Source of the DNA: Chloroflexota bacterium
GTDB lineage: Bacteria > Chloroflexota > Limnocylindria > P2-11E
Direction: 5' to 3'
Assembly: GCA_027310565.1 (NCBI GenBank)
Contig: DAIDAP010000001.1
Coordinates: forward strand, 124,001-188,000
DNA: 64,000 nucleotides
The notes under the pieces were generated by a model. The model had not been told where the DNA came from and did not search any database. It saw only the letters and a program-made list of their open reading frames with translations. Positions within the stretch are counted from its first letter, which is position 1, and every line of letters starts with the position of its first letter. The position numbers and the translations under genes were made by a program. Shown here in pieces: positions 16,567 to 25,303 of the stretch.

Positions 16567-16603
16567 GGGGAATACGCGCGCCCCGCCTCGGGTTGGCGGC
16601 GGT

Positions 16604-17380
16604 GTGAGCGACAGAGTCCCGGCCCTCTACCTCGGCCACGGCGCCCCGCCGCTCGTCGAGGATCCGATCTGGCCCGCCGAGCTCGCCCGCTGGGCGGCGG
16701 ACCTGCCGCGGCCGCAGGCGATCCTCGTCGTCTCGGCCCACTGGGAGGCGGCGCCGCTGACCATCGGCGCGACGACGACGGTGCCGCTGGTGTACGACTT
16801 CTACGGCTTCCCGGAGCGCTACTACCGGGTGCGCTACCCCGCGCCGGGCGCGCCGCTGCTCGCGCGGCGCGTGCGCGAGCTCGTCGGCGGGACGACGGCC
16901 GTCGCGGAGGATCCCGCGCGCGGCCTCGACCACGGGGCCTACGTCCCGCTCACCGTGATGTACCCCGGTGCCGACGTCCCGGTCCTGCAGATCTCGATGC
17001 CGAGCCTCTCGGCGACCGAGCTGCTCTCACTCGGGCGCCGGCTCGCGCCGCTCCGCGAGGAGGGCGTGCTGATCATGGGCAGCGGCTTCATGACCCACGG
17101 CCTGCCCTTCCTGCGCGACTTCCGTCCCGACGCGCCCGCGCCCTCGTGGTCGAGCGAGTTCGACGCGTGGGCCGCCGAGACGCTCGCGAGGGGCGACGTG
17201 GACGCGCTCGTGGACTACCGCCGGCTCGCGCCGGGCCTGCCGTACGCGCACCCGACGGTGGACCACTTCGTCCCGCTCTTCGTCGCGCTCGGCGCGAGCA
17301 TCGAGCACCCCGACCGCGCGCGCACCGTCATCGACGGCTACTTCCTCGGCCTCTCCAAGCGCTCGCTGCAGTTCGACTGA
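16604..17380 (+). CDS. Class III extradiol ring-cleavage dioxygenase, DODA/YgiD type
   Basis: 258 residues, GTG start. Metal ligands and neighbours match the 4,5-DOPA dioxygenase family: LYLGHGAPPL, VVSAHWEA, GLDHGAYVPLTVMYP and GSGFMTHGLPF. These enzymes open catechol rings (or act on related substrates) using Zn or Fe. It lies 38 bases after the permease gene and may be co-transcribed. No partner for a defined aromatic pathway is next to it. Confidence 0.85.
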   Translation: MSDRVPALYLGHGAPPLVEDPIWPAELARWAADLPRPQAILVVSAHWEAAPLTIGATTTVPLVYDFYGFPERYYRVRYPAPGAPLLARRVRELVGGTTAVAEDPARGLDHGAYVPLTVMYPGADVPVLQISMPSLSATELLSLGRRLAPLREEGVLIMGSGFMTHGLPFLRDFRPDAPAPSWSSEFDAWAAETLARGDVDALVDYRRLAPGLPYAHPTVDHFVPLFVALGASIEHPDRARTVIDGYFLGLSKRSLQFD

Positions 17381-17446
17381 GCGCCGAGGCGAGTCCGCCG
17401 GTGCGCAGCGATGCGGGCGCGACAGACGGAGCGGCGCCGGCGCCCG

Positions 17447-17650
17447 TCAGACGGACTTGGTCTTGATCCGGGCGGTCGGGATGTACGGGCGCTCCTCGGC
17501 GAGCTGCACGTGGTGATAGCCGTGATCGGCCTCCTCGTGAGCCCTGCGCGCCTCGCTCGCGTGCCGCAGCGAATCCATGGAGCTCTGGTCCGCGACCTGG
17601 AACGCCCGATCGCACCCCGCCCACCGACAGGGAAAACCCGCCGAACGCAT
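17447..17650 (-). CDS. Small Cys/His (zinc-finger-like) protein
   Basis: 67 residues from ATG 17650, preceded by GGAGGAGGCGAGG. MRSAGFPCRWAGCDRAFQVA holds a C-x4-C pair, and His-rich SLRHASEARRAHEE and DHGYHHVQ follow, so a single metal-binding finger is plausible. A longer in-frame start at 17734 has no ribosome site and looks non-coding. It starts 81 bases after the end of the dehydrogenase gene on the same strand. Function unknown. Confidence 0.6.
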   Translation of the reverse strand: MRSAGFPCRWAGCDRAFQVADQSSMDSLRHASEARRAHEEADHGYHHVQLAEERPYIPTARIKTKSV

Positions 17651-17730
17651 CCTCGCCTCCTCCGCGCTCTGTCGAGCATACGCGGCCTTTGGGCCGAGCG
17701 CGACGGAAACGCGCGTGGCGGACGGAATGC

Positions 17731-18792
17731 TCACCTCGCGCCGGCGACGGCGTCGGCGATCGCGCGCCCGACGTCATGCGTGCCCGCGCCGCCGCCGAGG
17801 TCGGGCGTGCGCGGCGCGCCGGCGTCCGCGAGGACCGCCTCGATCGCGCCGACGATGCCGCGCGCCGCCGCGCCCTCGCCCAGGTGCTCGAGCATCATCG
17901 CCGCGGCCCAGATCTGGCCGATCGGGTTCGCGATCCCCTTCCCGGCGATGTCCGGCGCCGAGCCGTGCACCGGCTCGAACATGGACGGGTGGCGGCGGGT
18001 CGGGTCGATGTTCCCGGACGGCGCCATGCCGAGCGTCCCGGTCGTTGCGGGCCCGAGGTCCGAGAGGATGTCCCCGAACAGGTTGCTCGCGACGATCACG
18101 TCGAAACGCTCCGGCGACAGCACGAGGCGCGCCGCGAGCGCGTCGACGTGGTACTGGTCGGCACGCACGTCGGGGAACTCCGCCGCGATCGCGCGGAAGC
18201 GCTCGTCCCAGAAGGGCATCGAGATGGTGATGCCGTTCGACTTCGTCGCCGAGGTGACGTGGGGGCGGCCGAGGCGCCGCGCGAGCTCGAAGGCGTAGCG
18301 CATGATGCGATCGGTGCCGCGGCGCGTGAACGCCGCGACCTGCAGCGCGGTCTCGTCGTCGCCGCCGCCGACGCGGCCGCCGACCTGCGAGTACTCGCCC
18401 TCGGTGTTCTCGCGCACCACCCAGTAGTCGGGCCGGCCCTCGCGCAGCGGGCCGCGCACGCCCGGCAGCAGCCGCACCGGGCGCAGGTTCACGTACTGGT
18501 CGAGCTCGCGCCGGATCGGGATGAGCAGGCCCCACAGCGACACGTGGTCGGGGACGCCGGGGAAGCCGACCGCGCCGAGGAGGATCGCGTCGAAGCCCGC
18601 GAGCCGGGCGATGCCGTCGGGCGGCATCATCCGGCCGGTCGCGGCGTACGTCTCGCACGACCAGTCGAAGCGCTCGTAGGAGATCGCGAATCCGTGCGCG
18701 CGCGACGCGGCGTCGAGCACGGCGAGCGCCTCGGGCATCACCTCGCGGCCGATGCCGTCGCCGGGGATCACCGCGACGCGATGAGCGCTCAC
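17731..18792 (-). CDS. Tartrate/D-malate dehydrogenase (isopropylmalate dehydrogenase family)
   Basis: 353 residues, NAD-dependent beta-decarboxylating dehydrogenase. Family landmarks: AVIPGDGIGREV at the N-terminus, DAILLGAVGFPGVPDH, VVRENTEGEYSQVGGR (substrate-binding), ATKSNGI with the catalytic Lys, FDVIVASNLFGDILSDLG (metal Asp) and the NAD loop EPVHGSAPDIAGKGIANP. The VRENTEGEYS wording favours the tartrate/D-malate group over LeuB. No leucine genes are adjacent. Confidence 0.85.
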   Translation of the reverse strand: MSAHRVAVIPGDGIGREVMPEALAVLDAASRAHGFAISYERFDWSCETYAATGRMMPPDGIARLAGFDAILLGAVGFPGVPDHVSLWGLLIPIRRELDQYVNLRPVRLLPGVRGPLREGRPDYWVVRENTEGEYSQVGGRVGGGDDETALQVAAFTRRGTDRIMRYAFELARRLGRPHVTSATKSNGITISMPFWDERFRAIAAEFPDVRADQYHVDALAARLVLSPERFDVIVASNLFGDILSDLGPATTGTLGMAPSGNIDPTRRHPSMFEPVHGSAPDIAGKGIANPIGQIWAAAMMLEHLGEGAAARGIVGAIEAVLADAGAPRTPDLGGGAGTHDVGRAIADAVAGAR

Positions 18793-18816
18793 CGGCGCAT
18801 TCTCACGCGGCCGCGC

Positions 18817-19002
18817 TCACCCCGCGCGCGGCCGCGTCGTCCACCACAGCCCGAGCGCGGCGGCGGCCGCGAGCACGCCGCCGATGACCGCCCACTCGAT
18901 GCGGCCGGTCATGAACGATCCCGGCACGAGCCCGACGCCCTGGCCGATCCAGACGGCGCCGAGGAGCAGAGCGGCGGCGAGCACGCCGCGGATGACGGCC
19001 AC
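18817..19002 (-). CDS. Small two-span membrane protein
   Basis: 61 residues: two hydrophobic segments (GVLAAALLLGAVWIGQGVG and WAVIGGVLAAAAALGLWW) around a conserved-looking turn LVPGSFMTGRIEW. It ends in RPRAG. Of the short-membrane-protein type often found alone in Chloroflexota and Actinobacteria; no function is known. Start 19002, back to back with the EamA gene 23 bases away. Confidence 0.6.
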   Translation of the reverse strand: MAVIRGVLAAALLLGAVWIGQGVGLVPGSFMTGRIEWAVIGGVLAAAAALGLWWTTRPRAG

Positions 19003-19025
19003 GCCGCGACTGTACGCTCGCGCGG

Positions 19026-19886
19026 GTGCGCGACCGGGCCGGTATGTTCATGGTGCTCGGCGCGGCCGTGCTGTGGGGCACGACCGGGACGGCGCGCGCG
19101 CTCGCGCCGGGCGATGCGTCGCCGCTCGCGGTCGGCGCGGTGCGCATCGCGATCGGCGGCCTCGCGCTCGTCGCGCTGGCGCTCGCGCGCGGCACGCTCG
19201 CGCGCCCCGCGTGGCCGTTCGCCGCGACGCTGGTCGCCGCGGCCGGCGTCGCGGCCTACCAGCTCGCGTTCTTCGCGGGCGTCGCCCGCGCCGGCGTCGC
19301 CGCGGGGACGATCGTCGCCATCGGCAGCGCGCCGGTCTTCGCGGGGCTGCTCGGCGCGGCGCTGCTCGGCGAGCGGCCGGCGGGGCGGTGGTACGCGGCG
19401 ACGGCCCTCGCCGTCGCCGGCGTCGCGCTCCTCGGCCTGCCACGCGGTGGGCTCGCGGTGGACGCGCTCGGGCTGGTCCTGCCGCTCGCGGCGGGCGCCG
19501 CCTACGCGGTCTACGCCACCGCGTCGAAGGCGCTGCTCGCCTCGCACGACGGCGTGGCCGTCGCCGCGGCGGCGTTCGGCGGCGGCGCGCTCCTGCTCGT
19601 CCCGATTCTGGTGACGAGCGACCTCGCGTGGGTCGCGACGCCGACGGGCGCGGCCGTCGCGCTCGAGCTCGGGCTGCTCGCGACGGCCGCGGCCTACGTC
19701 CTGTTCACCGCCGGGCTGGCCCGGCTCCCCGTGTCGTACGCGGCGACGCTGTCGCTCGCCGAGCCGGTCACCGCCGCGGCGCTCGGCACGCTCGTGCTGC
19801 GCGAAGCGGTCACCCCGGCCGGCGCGATCGGCGCCCTCGCGGTGGCCTCGGCGCTGGCGCTGCTCGCGGTGCGGCCGCGTTCTTAG
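19026..19886 (+). CDS. EamA/DMT-family transporter
   Basis: 286 residues, ten predicted spans as two repeats of five. The first repeat opens with MFMVLGAAVLWGTTGTARAL, and the second half starts at YAVYATASKALL. PVSYAATLSLAEPVTAAALG and the helix LGTLVLREAVTPAGAIGA are typical of RhaT/YdcZ-like metabolite exporters. The start is GTG 19026. The substrate cannot be read from sequence. Confidence 0.85.
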   Translation: MRDRAGMFMVLGAAVLWGTTGTARALAPGDASPLAVGAVRIAIGGLALVALALARGTLARPAWPFAATLVAAAGVAAYQLAFFAGVARAGVAAGTIVAIGSAPVFAGLLGAALLGERPAGRWYAATALAVAGVALLGLPRGGLAVDALGLVLPLAAGAAYAVYATASKALLASHDGVAVAAAAFGGGALLLVPILVTSDLAWVATPTGAAVALELGLLATAAAYVLFTAGLARLPVSYAATLSLAEPVTAAALGTLVLREAVTPAGAIGALAVASALALLAVRPRS

Positions 19887-19901
19887 GGCCTTCTGTCGCG
19901 C

Positions 19902-19923
19902 CTCTCATCTGGCTCTCACCTTC
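19902..19923. promoter_or_regulatory. CTCTCA direct repeat, 11-base period
   Basis: CTCTCATCTGG (19902-19912) is followed directly by CTCTCACCTTC (19913-19923), a direct repeat in phase with one helical turn, 20 bases before the G1 peptidase start. It resembles OmpR/MprA-type regulator sites and could be controlled by the two-component system at 53-55 kb. Confidence 0.4.
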
Positions 19924-19942
19924 GCGCCCCACGCTCGTGCCC

Positions 19943-21178
19943 ATGAAGAAGCTCCGGATGCTCCCCTGGATCCTCGGCGCGGCGGTCATCGGATTCGCGG
20001 CCGCCGGAGCCCTCCGGTTCGACCTCGGCGGCGACGTGGGCGCCGCCGTCGCGAAGGTCGCCCCCGCGCTGGTGGCGCGCACCACGTCGAGCACCGCGAC
20101 CGACGCCGCGCAGGCGGTCCGCGACGCGGTCCGCCGGAGCAACGACGCGCAGGCGCGGGCCCTCGCGAGCGGCGACGACACGGTGATGCGCGCGAGCGGC
20201 ACGGCCTCCTTCTACCAGCAGATGGTCCAGACGAACGCGGACCTGCGCTCGGCCGGGATCACGTCGGTCGCGCTCGTGGACATCACCTTCGAGAGCGTCA
20301 GCGTCAGCGGCGACACCGCGACCGCGACGACCATGGAGACCTGGCGCGCCACCTACGGCGACGGCACCACCGACGAGAGCACTGACCGCAACGTCTACAC
20401 GCTCGTGGTCGAGGGCGGCGCGTGGAAGGTGGACACCGACGAGCACCCGCAGTCGGCCGCCACGGCGCCCACGACGCCGACGGTCCCCGACGCGCCCGCG
20501 GTGCCGGTGACGAGCGCGGACAGCGCGTCGAGCTCGAGCAACTGGTCGGGCTACGCCGCCGCCGGCGGCACCTACACGTCGGTGAGCGGCACCTGGGTCG
20601 TGCCGACGGTGTCGGCGACGACGACGGGCGCCGACGCGACGTGGGTCGGCCTCGGCGGGCTCACCACGAACGACCTCATCCAGGCGGGCACGCAGGCGGC
20701 CGTCTCGGGCGGCAGGGTCATGTACTCGGCGTGGACCGAGACGCTTCCGGCCTCGTCGCGCACGGTGCCGCTGTCGGTCAACGCGGGCGACACCGTGACC
20801 GTCACGATCAGCGAGCGATCGAGCGGGCTGTGGGACATCGTGATGCGCAACGACACGACCGGCGAGCGCTACGCCACCACCGTGCGCTACGCCTCGACGC
20901 GCACCTCGGCGGAGTGGATCCAGGAGGTGCCGAGCGTCGGACGCGGCACCCTTCCGCTCGACGACTTCGGCACGCTCCGCTTCACGAGCGCGACCGCGGT
21001 GCGCGACGGCGTGACCGTGAACCTGGCCTCGTCCGGAGCGCGCGTGATCACGATGATCAACGGCTCCGGCCAGGCCCTCGCGCAGCCCTCCGCGATCGCC
21101 GCGGACGGCGGCTTCACCGTGACGCGCACCGACGCGGCGAGCGGCGGCTACCCGCAGGGCCGCGGGCACCGCGGCTGA
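19943..21178 (+). CDS. Secreted G1-family glutamic peptidase (eqolisin-like)
   Basis: 411 residues from ATG 19943. Signal peptide/anchor (KLRMLPWILGAAVIGFAAAG), then about 150 residues of an NTF2-like domain (SFYQQMVQT, TMETWRATYGDG), a linker rich in Pro/Ala/Thr, and the peptidase domain. That domain shows SNWSGYAAAGG, ADATWVGLGG, LIQAGTQA (catalytic Gln) and SAEWIQEVPS (catalytic Glu), the pair used by G1 peptidases at acid pH. The unusual N-terminal domain may act as an inhibitory or folding module. Confidence 0.8.
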   Translation: MKKLRMLPWILGAAVIGFAAAGALRFDLGGDVGAAVAKVAPALVARTTSSTATDAAQAVRDAVRRSNDAQARALASGDDTVMRASGTASFYQQMVQTNADLRSAGITSVALVDITFESVSVSGDTATATTMETWRATYGDGTTDESTDRNVYTLVVEGGAWKVDTDEHPQSAATAPTTPTVPDAPAVPVTSADSASSSSNWSGYAAAGGTYTSVSGTWVVPTVSATTTGADATWVGLGGLTTNDLIQAGTQAAVSGGRVMYSAWTETLPASSRTVPLSVNAGDTVTVTISERSSGLWDIVMRNDTTGERYATTVRYASTRTSAEWIQEVPSVGRGTLPLDDFGTLRFTSATAVRDGVTVNLASSGARVITMINGSGQALAQPSAIAADGGFTVTRTDAASGGYPQGRGHRG

Positions 21179-21270
21179 ACGGGGCTGATGGGCGGAGCGT
21201 CCGCCCATCCCCTGTACGGGTGATGCCCGAACGGGTGAGCCGGCCTAGCGTCGGGGACCGGCGGGTGGTC

Positions 21271-21522
21271 ATGTGGGAGATGCCTGACGGCACGCAGATC
21301 CGTTACCTCGGCACCGTCACGTCGGATGCGGGGTTGCGAGAGTTCGTGCTGCGCTTCATGGCCGCCGAGGGCGCGTCCTGGGACGCCTCGAAGTGGGACG
21401 AGCGCGTCCTCGCGGCGGCCTTCCTGCGGCGCTTCGGCGAGGCCGTCGCCGTGACCCGCGAGCGCGCGGCCGGCCGCATGGTGCTCGTGCTCCGGCCGGT
21501 CATGACCGCCACCGGCGCCTGA
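21271..21522 (+). CDS. Small hypothetical protein
   Basis: 83 residues, starting MWEMPDGTQIRYLGTVTSDA. It has mixed alpha/beta character with an amphipathic helix (LREFVLRFMAAEG) and a C-terminal strand (GRMVLVLRPVM). No cysteines, signal or membrane span. GGCGGGTGG precedes the start; an alternative ATG at 21223 adds 16 residues. It stands between the G1 peptidase and the GNAT gene. Family not recognised. Confidence 0.5.
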   Translation: MWEMPDGTQIRYLGTVTSDAGLREFVLRFMAAEGASWDASKWDERVLAAAFLRRFGEAVAVTRERAAGRMVLVLRPVMTATGA

Positions 21523-21573
21523 ACGTATCGCGCGGCATGGACGGCGCGCCCCGCCTGGGTCAGTCTGCCGGTC

Positions 21574-22638
21574 ATGACGACCGTCCACGGATACGACATC
21601 GCGCCCATCGACCCGAAGACGCTCGACGACGCGCGGGCGCTCGACGCCGCCCGCCTCCAGCAGGCCATGGCGCGGGAGCGCGTGCCCGAGGATCCGCCGA
21701 CGCCGCTCGACGTGCTCGTGCGGCGGATGCGCGCGGACACGCCCGGCCAGGAGCGCGCGATCTTCGCCGCGACCGTCGGGCGGGGCCGCGCGGTCGCATA
21801 CGCGGTCGTCGGCCGCAGCCTGAACGAGCCCGAGAACGCGCACGTGCGCTGGTGCGAGATCTTCGTCCTGCCGGCGCACCGCCGGCGGGGGCTCGGCCGC
21901 GCGCTCGCGCGCGCCGCGGTCGAGTGGTGCCGCGATCAGGGCGACGGCCTCGTGTTCATGGGTCAGACGACCGACCGCGTCCCGTCGGGTGAGGCGTTCG
22001 CGCGCGCGGTGGGAGCGTCGCCGGGGCTCGCGATGCGGACGAATCAGCTCGCGATCGCCGACGTCGATCGCGCGCGGGTGGCCGAGTGGGCGTCGATCGA
22101 TCCGGCCGGCTACCGCCTCGAGCGCGCCGACGACGTGGTCCCCGCGGCGCTCGTGGCGGCGTACCTCGAGGCCGCGAACGCGATGAACGACATGCCCAAG
22201 GGCGAGCTCGCCTTCGCGGACCAGCGCTTCACCGAGGAGCAGCTCCGCGACAGCGAGACGTGGATGAGGCAGGCCGGGATCCAGTGGCGGCTGCTCGTCG
22301 CGGTCCACGAGGCGACCGGCGAGGGCGCGGGCTTCACCGAGGTCAGGTACGACCCGCGCGTCCCGCACCTCATCTGGCAGGGCGGCACGGGTGTCGCGCG
22401 CCGCCACCGCGGCCACCGGCTCGGCCTGTGGCTGAAGTCGGCGATGCTGCTCCGCCTGCTGGCCGACTGGCCGGAGGCGCGCCTCATCCGCACCGGCAAC
22501 GCGACCGTGAACGAGCACATGCTCGCGATCAACACGCGGCTCGGGTTCCGGCACGCGTGGTCGCACACGCTGTGGCAGATCCCGCTCGCCGACGCGCGCG
22601 CGGCGGTGTGCGACACTCGGACGGTCCCGATCGCGTAG
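21574..22638 (+). CDS. Double-domain GNAT acetyltransferase
   Basis: 354 residues with two GNAT folds in tandem. The first carries the acetyl-CoA loop as LPAHRRRGLGRALARAA near residue 105. The second carries GVARRHRGHRLGLWLKSAM near 270, followed by the typical NATVNEHMLAINTRLGFR ending. Two-domain GNATs include mycothiol synthase MshD and antibiotic N-acetyltransferases. With an MshC-like ligase 16 kb away a thiol role is possible, but the genes are not linked. It reads into the S9 peptidase 15 bases later. Confidence 0.8.
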   Translation: MTTVHGYDIAPIDPKTLDDARALDAARLQQAMARERVPEDPPTPLDVLVRRMRADTPGQERAIFAATVGRGRAVAYAVVGRSLNEPENAHVRWCEIFVLPAHRRRGLGRALARAAVEWCRDQGDGLVFMGQTTDRVPSGEAFARAVGASPGLAMRTNQLAIADVDRARVAEWASIDPAGYRLERADDVVPAALVAAYLEAANAMNDMPKGELAFADQRFTEEQLRDSETWMRQAGIQWRLLVAVHEATGEGAGFTEVRYDPRVPHLIWQGGTGVARRHRGHRLGLWLKSAMLLRLLADWPEARLIRTGNATVNEHMLAINTRLGFRHAWSHTLWQIPLADARAAVCDTRTVPIA

Positions 22639-22652
22639 GGGAGGTCCCGCCC

Positions 22653-24509
22653 ATGGCCGTCGGCACGCGCCGCCAGCCGCGCATCCCGCTCGAGGCGCTG
22701 TGCCGGCTCCCGTCGTTCTTCCTTCCGGTCGTCTCCTGGAAGGGCGACCGCGTCGCGTTCTACTGGGACAAGAGCGGGCGCATGGAGCTGTACGTCATGG
22801 ACCTCGCGACGCGGCGGGTGCGGCAGACCAGCCACGGCGAGGTGCCGCGCGCGCTCCGCACCGGCTTCACCTGGTCGCGCGACGACCGCGAGATCGCCTT
22901 TGGCAAGGACGCGGCCGGCGACGAGCAGCACGACATCCACGTCATCGACGTCGCGAGCGGCGCCGTCCGGCGGCTGACGAGCGACCGGTCCGCCGAGGAG
23001 CACGCGGTCGAATTCAGCCCCGACGACCAGTGGCTGCTGGTGAACGCGAACAAGCGGCTGCCGGAGGCGCCGGACCGCCCGGGCCAGATGAACCTCTGGA
23101 AGGTGAAGCGCGACGGCTCGGCGTACGTGCCGCTCACGCGGCACGGCTTCCCCGCGTTCGCGACGGGCTGGTCGGACGACGGCACGAAGATCGCCTACGT
23201 CACCAACGAGGACATGACCGACCTCAAAAACCGCGACGGCTACGTCGTCGCGCCGGACGGGTCGGCGACGCGCAAGGTCTGGAGCGTCCGCGCCGGCTCG
23301 CAGGACACCTTCGGCGGCTGGCACCCCGACAGCCGCCGCATCGCGGTGACGAGCGACGCTTCGGGGCAGAACCGCGCGGGCATCCTCGACACCGAGACCG
23401 GCGCGGTGCGCTGGCTCTCGCCCGAGGGCGTCGAGGAGCACGCGCTGCGGTTCAGCAAGAACGGGAAGCTGCTCGCGTGCATCCGCAACCACGAGTCGTC
23501 GGTGACCCCGATCGTGTACGACGTCGCCACCGGCGCGCCCCACGTCCTGAAGCTTCCCGAGGGCTTCGCCGTCGGTGCGCAGTTCTTCGACGACGACCGC
23601 AGGCTCCTCGTGACCTACAGCACCGACGTCACGCGCGCGAGCCTCGTCGCGTACGACCTCGCGGCGGACACCCATGAGACGCTCCTCGAGCCCGAGTACG
23701 GGTCGATCGACCGGAATGTGTTCGCGGCGGCGCGGCACGTGTACTACCCGACCTTCGACGGGAAGCAGGTCCCCGCGCTCCTCTACACGCCGAAGGACGT
23801 CGCGCCGGGCGAGCGGCTGCCCGCCATCGTGCACGTCCACGGCGGGCCGACCTCTCAGTGGTTCCGCGGCTTCGATCCGTTCGCGCAGTTCCTCGCGGAC
23901 CGCGGCTTCGTCGTCATCGAGCCGAACATCCGCGGCTCCACCGGCTACGGCGTCGAGTTCCGCGACGCGGCGATCAAGGACTGGGGCGGCGCGGATCTCG
24001 AGGACGTCGCGGCCGCCGCGGCGTACCTGCGGACGCTCCCACACGTCGACCCCGCCAAGCTCGTCGTCTTCGGCGGGTCGTACGGCGGCTTCATGACGTT
24101 CGTCGCCGCGACGAAGAAGCCGGACCTCTGGCGCGCGGCGATCGCCTGGGTGGGGATCAGCGACCTGCACCGGATGTGGGACGAGAGCAAGGAGCACTTC
24201 CGGTACTTCCTGCGCGAGCAGATGGGCGACCCCGAGCGGGACCGCGCGCTGTGGCGCGACCGCAGCGCGATCGAGTTCGCGGACCGGCTGCGGGCGAAGC
24301 TGCTCATGGTCCACGGCGTGAACGACCCGCGCTGCCCGGTGTCGCAGTCGCGGATCTTCCGCGACCGGCTGCTCGAGCTCGGGCGCGTCGAGGGCCGGGA
24401 CTTCGAGTACCTCGAGCTCGCCGACGAGGGCCACGGCAGCGCGGACATCCAGCAGAAGATCCGCACCTTCACGATCCTCGCGGATTACCTCGACCGCGTG
24501 CTCGCGTAG
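22653..24509 (+). CDS. S9 prolyl-oligopeptidase family peptidase
   Basis: 618 residues, cytosolic. The N-terminal 350 residues form a propeller with repeats such as GFTWSRDDREIAFGKD and VEFSPDDQWLLVNA. The C-terminal alpha/beta-hydrolase domain has GGSYGG (nucleophile Ser), VNDPRCPVSQ (Asp) and ADEGHG (His), and VHVHGGPTSQW before the oxyanion turn. It cleaves short peptides after Pro or acyl residues. ATG 22653 follows GGGGAGG. Its 3' end overlaps the VapC gene on the other strand by 41 bases. Confidence 0.9.
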   Translation: MAVGTRRQPRIPLEALCRLPSFFLPVVSWKGDRVAFYWDKSGRMELYVMDLATRRVRQTSHGEVPRALRTGFTWSRDDREIAFGKDAAGDEQHDIHVIDVASGAVRRLTSDRSAEEHAVEFSPDDQWLLVNANKRLPEAPDRPGQMNLWKVKRDGSAYVPLTRHGFPAFATGWSDDGTKIAYVTNEDMTDLKNRDGYVVAPDGSATRKVWSVRAGSQDTFGGWHPDSRRIAVTSDASGQNRAGILDTETGAVRWLSPEGVEEHALRFSKNGKLLACIRNHESSVTPIVYDVATGAPHVLKLPEGFAVGAQFFDDDRRLLVTYSTDVTRASLVAYDLAADTHETLLEPEYGSIDRNVFAAARHVYYPTFDGKQVPALLYTPKDVAPGERLPAIVHVHGGPTSQWFRGFDPFAQFLADRGFVVIEPNIRGSTGYGVEFRDAAIKDWGGADLEDVAAAAAYLRTLPHVDPAKLVVFGGSYGGFMTFVAATKKPDLWRAAIAWVGISDLHRMWDESKEHFRYFLREQMGDPERDRALWRDRSAIEFADRLRAKLLMVHGVNDPRCPVSQSRIFRDRLLELGRVEGRDFEYLELADEGHGSADIQQKIRTFTILADYLDRVLA

Positions 24510-24954
24510 CCGGCGCGTCGGGCGGCACGAGCGAGAATCCCTCCGCGCGCGCCGCCTCACGAAGCGAGTCGTCGAAGCAGGCGAACTCCACGAGCGCCGG
24601 ATCGGCGGCACGGGCGAGCAGCGCCGACGCGAGCTGGATGGCGTCGTACGCGCGCAGCGGGTGCCGTCCGAGCGAGCGGACGGCCGTCTCCAGCACGTCG
24701 TCCGTCAGGTCGACGATGCTGAAGGCGCCGCTCCCGTCGGGACCGATCGCCCATTCCCACGCGAAGGCGTCGGCGAGGAGGGCGGTCGCCTCCGGCGAGA
24801 GCTCTCCGAGCCGCTGCTTGCGCCGGAGCGCCGCCGGGACCTCCACCTGCGCCAGGCGAGAGACGACGAGATCGAGGCGCCCGCGGACGGTCTGGTGGCC
24901 CGGCTCGTCCGCGTAACGCTTGACGAGCGCCGAGCTGTCGCAGTACTGGCTCAG
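24469..24954 (-). CDS. VapC-type PIN-domain toxin (CTG start)
   Basis: 161 residues; PIN ribonuclease of a type II toxin-antitoxin pair. Acidic active-site residues are visible in CDSSALVKRY, QVEVPAALRRK, AYDAIQLASAL and FACFDDSL. Homology begins at SQYCDSSALV. No ATG, GTG or TTG lies in frame near it, but CTG at 24954-24952 overlaps the antitoxin stop as CTGA, in place of the usual ATGA, so a CTG start coupled to antitoxin translation is proposed. The 3' end overlaps the S9 peptidase gene. Confidence 0.7.
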   Translation of the reverse strand: MSQYCDSSALVKRYADEPGHQTVRGRLDLVVSRLAQVEVPAALRRKQRLGELSPEATALLADAFAWEWAIGPDGSGAFSIVDLTDDVLETAVRSLGRHPLRAYDAIQLASALLARAADPALVEFACFDDSLREAARAEGFSLVPPDAPATRARGRGNPRGS

Positions 24955-25253
24955 CGACGGTCCGCCGCGACCAGGTCCGAGAGGGCCGTACCCTTGCCGG
25001 CCGCCCGACGCGCGCGGGCGAGCCGTCGGGCGTCGGGCGCCCTCACGCCGGTCGCTCGCCGCGGCGCCACGAGCAGACCGGCGCGTGCGAGCCGAGCCCG
25101 CGTGCGCTCCACGTCCGAGTCGGCGAGGTCGGGGTCGACCGCGGCACGGATGAGGGCGACGAGCCAGGCATTCACGCTGCGACCCGCGCTGGAGGCGTGG
25201 GCCTTCACGTCGCGCGCGAGCCGGTCGTCGACGCGGAGGGTGAGCTGCGGCAT
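24951..25253 (-). CDS. VapB-type ribbon-helix-helix antitoxin
   Basis: 100 residues. The N-terminus MPQLTLRVDDRLARDVKAHA followed by SAGRSVNAWLVALIR is a ribbon-helix-helix (Arc/MetJ-like) DNA-binding domain. The rest is a charged tail that would wrap the toxin. It lies upstream of and overlaps the PIN-domain gene. Direct repeats just before its start are the likely autoregulatory operator. Confidence 0.75.
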   Translation of the reverse strand: MPQLTLRVDDRLARDVKAHASSAGRSVNAWLVALIRAAVDPDLADSDVERTRARLARAGLLVAPRRATGVRAPDARRLARARRAAGKGTALSDLVAADRR

Positions 25254-25257
25254 GCAT

Positions 25258-25280
25258 TCATGCTAGCAGTCATGCTGGCA
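25258..25280. promoter_or_regulatory. TCATGCTRGCA direct repeats, probable VapB operator
   Basis: TCATGCTAGCA (25258-25268) and TCATGCTGGCA (25270-25280) repeat with a 12-base period directly upstream of the antitoxin start, the usual place for ribbon-helix-helix autorepression. Confidence 0.55.
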
Positions 25281-25303
25281 TGGAACCTCCCAGCGGGCCG
25301 AGT

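Noticed and set aside
17689..19614. 641-residue plus-strand open frame
   Set aside because: Antisense to the tartrate/malate dehydrogenase gene and out of frame with the EamA gene; no motif of its own.
22110..24611. 833-residue minus-strand open frame
   Set aside because: Antisense to the GNAT and S9 peptidase genes; repetitive Arg/Val/Asp composition, no recognisable fold.
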